Part shown: piece after piece, positions 63,987 through 64,000 of the stretch
How the letters are laid out: the number at the start of each line of letters is the position of its first letter
Position numbering within the stretch: the stretch's first letter is position 1
Assembly: GCA_019638275.1 (NCBI GenBank)
Contig: JAHBUC010000003.1
Coordinates: forward strand, 409,618-473,617
Source: Cyclobacteriaceae bacterium
GTDB lineage: Bacteria > Bacteroidota > Bacteroidia > Cytophagales > Cyclobacteriaceae
Length of the DNA stretch: 64,000 bases
Direction: 5' to 3'
The notes under the pieces: generated by a model
Seen by the model: only the letters and a program-made list of their open reading frames with translations
Database searches by the model: none
What the model was told of the DNA's origin: nothing
Position numbers and translations under genes: made by a program

Positions 63987-64000
63987 ATGAGTGTCGTTAC
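63987..64000 (+). CDS. start of an unidentified gene cut by the window edge
   Basis: Only ATGAGTGTCGTTAC (MSVV) is visible, behind a candidate promoter. Nothing can be said of the product. Confidence 0.3.

Noticed and set aside
1..64000. CRISPR array, insertion sequence or replication origin
   Set aside because: No regularly spaced repeats, transposase-like protein or DnaA-box cluster was seen.

Overview
The window looks like a stretch of chromosome from a gliding or formerly gliding Bacteroidota bacterium, most likely of the order Cytophagales. Four things point this way: promoters with TAnnTTTG -7 boxes; a broken gene ending in a type B C-terminal sorting domain of the type IX secretion system (T9SS); the gene order of the pyruvate kinase, IPExxxVDY protein, acpP, fabF and rnc segment; and several families found almost only in this phylum (DUF6090, DUF6443/RHS, outer-membrane helix-hairpin-helix barrels). 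No CRISPR array, transposase or integrase is visible.

Layout. 1-2.0 kb: an exbB, small membrane protein, exbD, exbD energy-transduction operon (minus strand; the last exbD runs off the left edge). 2.2-2.4 kb: tRNA-Ser(GGA) followed by a disrupted copy of its own 3' half and a terminator. 2.5-8.4 kb (minus): a tightly packed run of glycosyltransferase, SpoIIE-type phosphatase, polysaccharide deacetylase, GT-B glycosyltransferase, tatD and asparaginase. 8.5-19.5 kb (plus): ruvC followed by a surface-polysaccharide operon: flippase, YfhO-like membrane protein, glycosyltransferases, and a nonulosonic (sialic-like) acid set of cytidylyltransferase, pyruvyl transferase, NeuB-type synthase and PseG-like protein. 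The set resembles the spsB/E/F/G genes of Bacillus.

19.5-36.4 kb is the accessory part. A minus-strand series encodes a tail-fibre-like protein, a large YD/PKD secreted protein, a 1510-residue RHS protein with a distinct AT-rich C-terminal tail, a small two-helix membrane protein and a coiled-coil/barrel protein. A divergent two-component system (beta-propeller histidine kinase plus LuxR-type regulator) faces the series across a shared intergenic region. A 133-bp part of that region has a diverged second copy 11 kb away at the far end of the block, next to a 20-base match to the RHS gene. I read this as the scar of an earlier duplicate of the locus. A frameshifted T9SS cargo gene follows.

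36.5-64 kb is mainly housekeeping: miaA, an MBL hydrolase, an RqcH-like protein, a P-type cation ATPase, a universal stress protein, pyruvate kinase, acpP-fabF-rnc-nadE, lgt with an extra internal segment, outer-membrane barrels, a 34-codon membrane ORF, a head-GIN protein, an RRM protein, an aldehyde dehydrogenase, and a DUF2339-DUF3999 pair.

The most interesting parts are the RHS/two-component block with its scars, the candidate toxin-tip/immunity pair at 21.5-22.7 kb, the interrupted tRNA-Ser duplicate, and the incomplete nonulosonate cluster. All functional statements are from reading the sequence; no database search was made.
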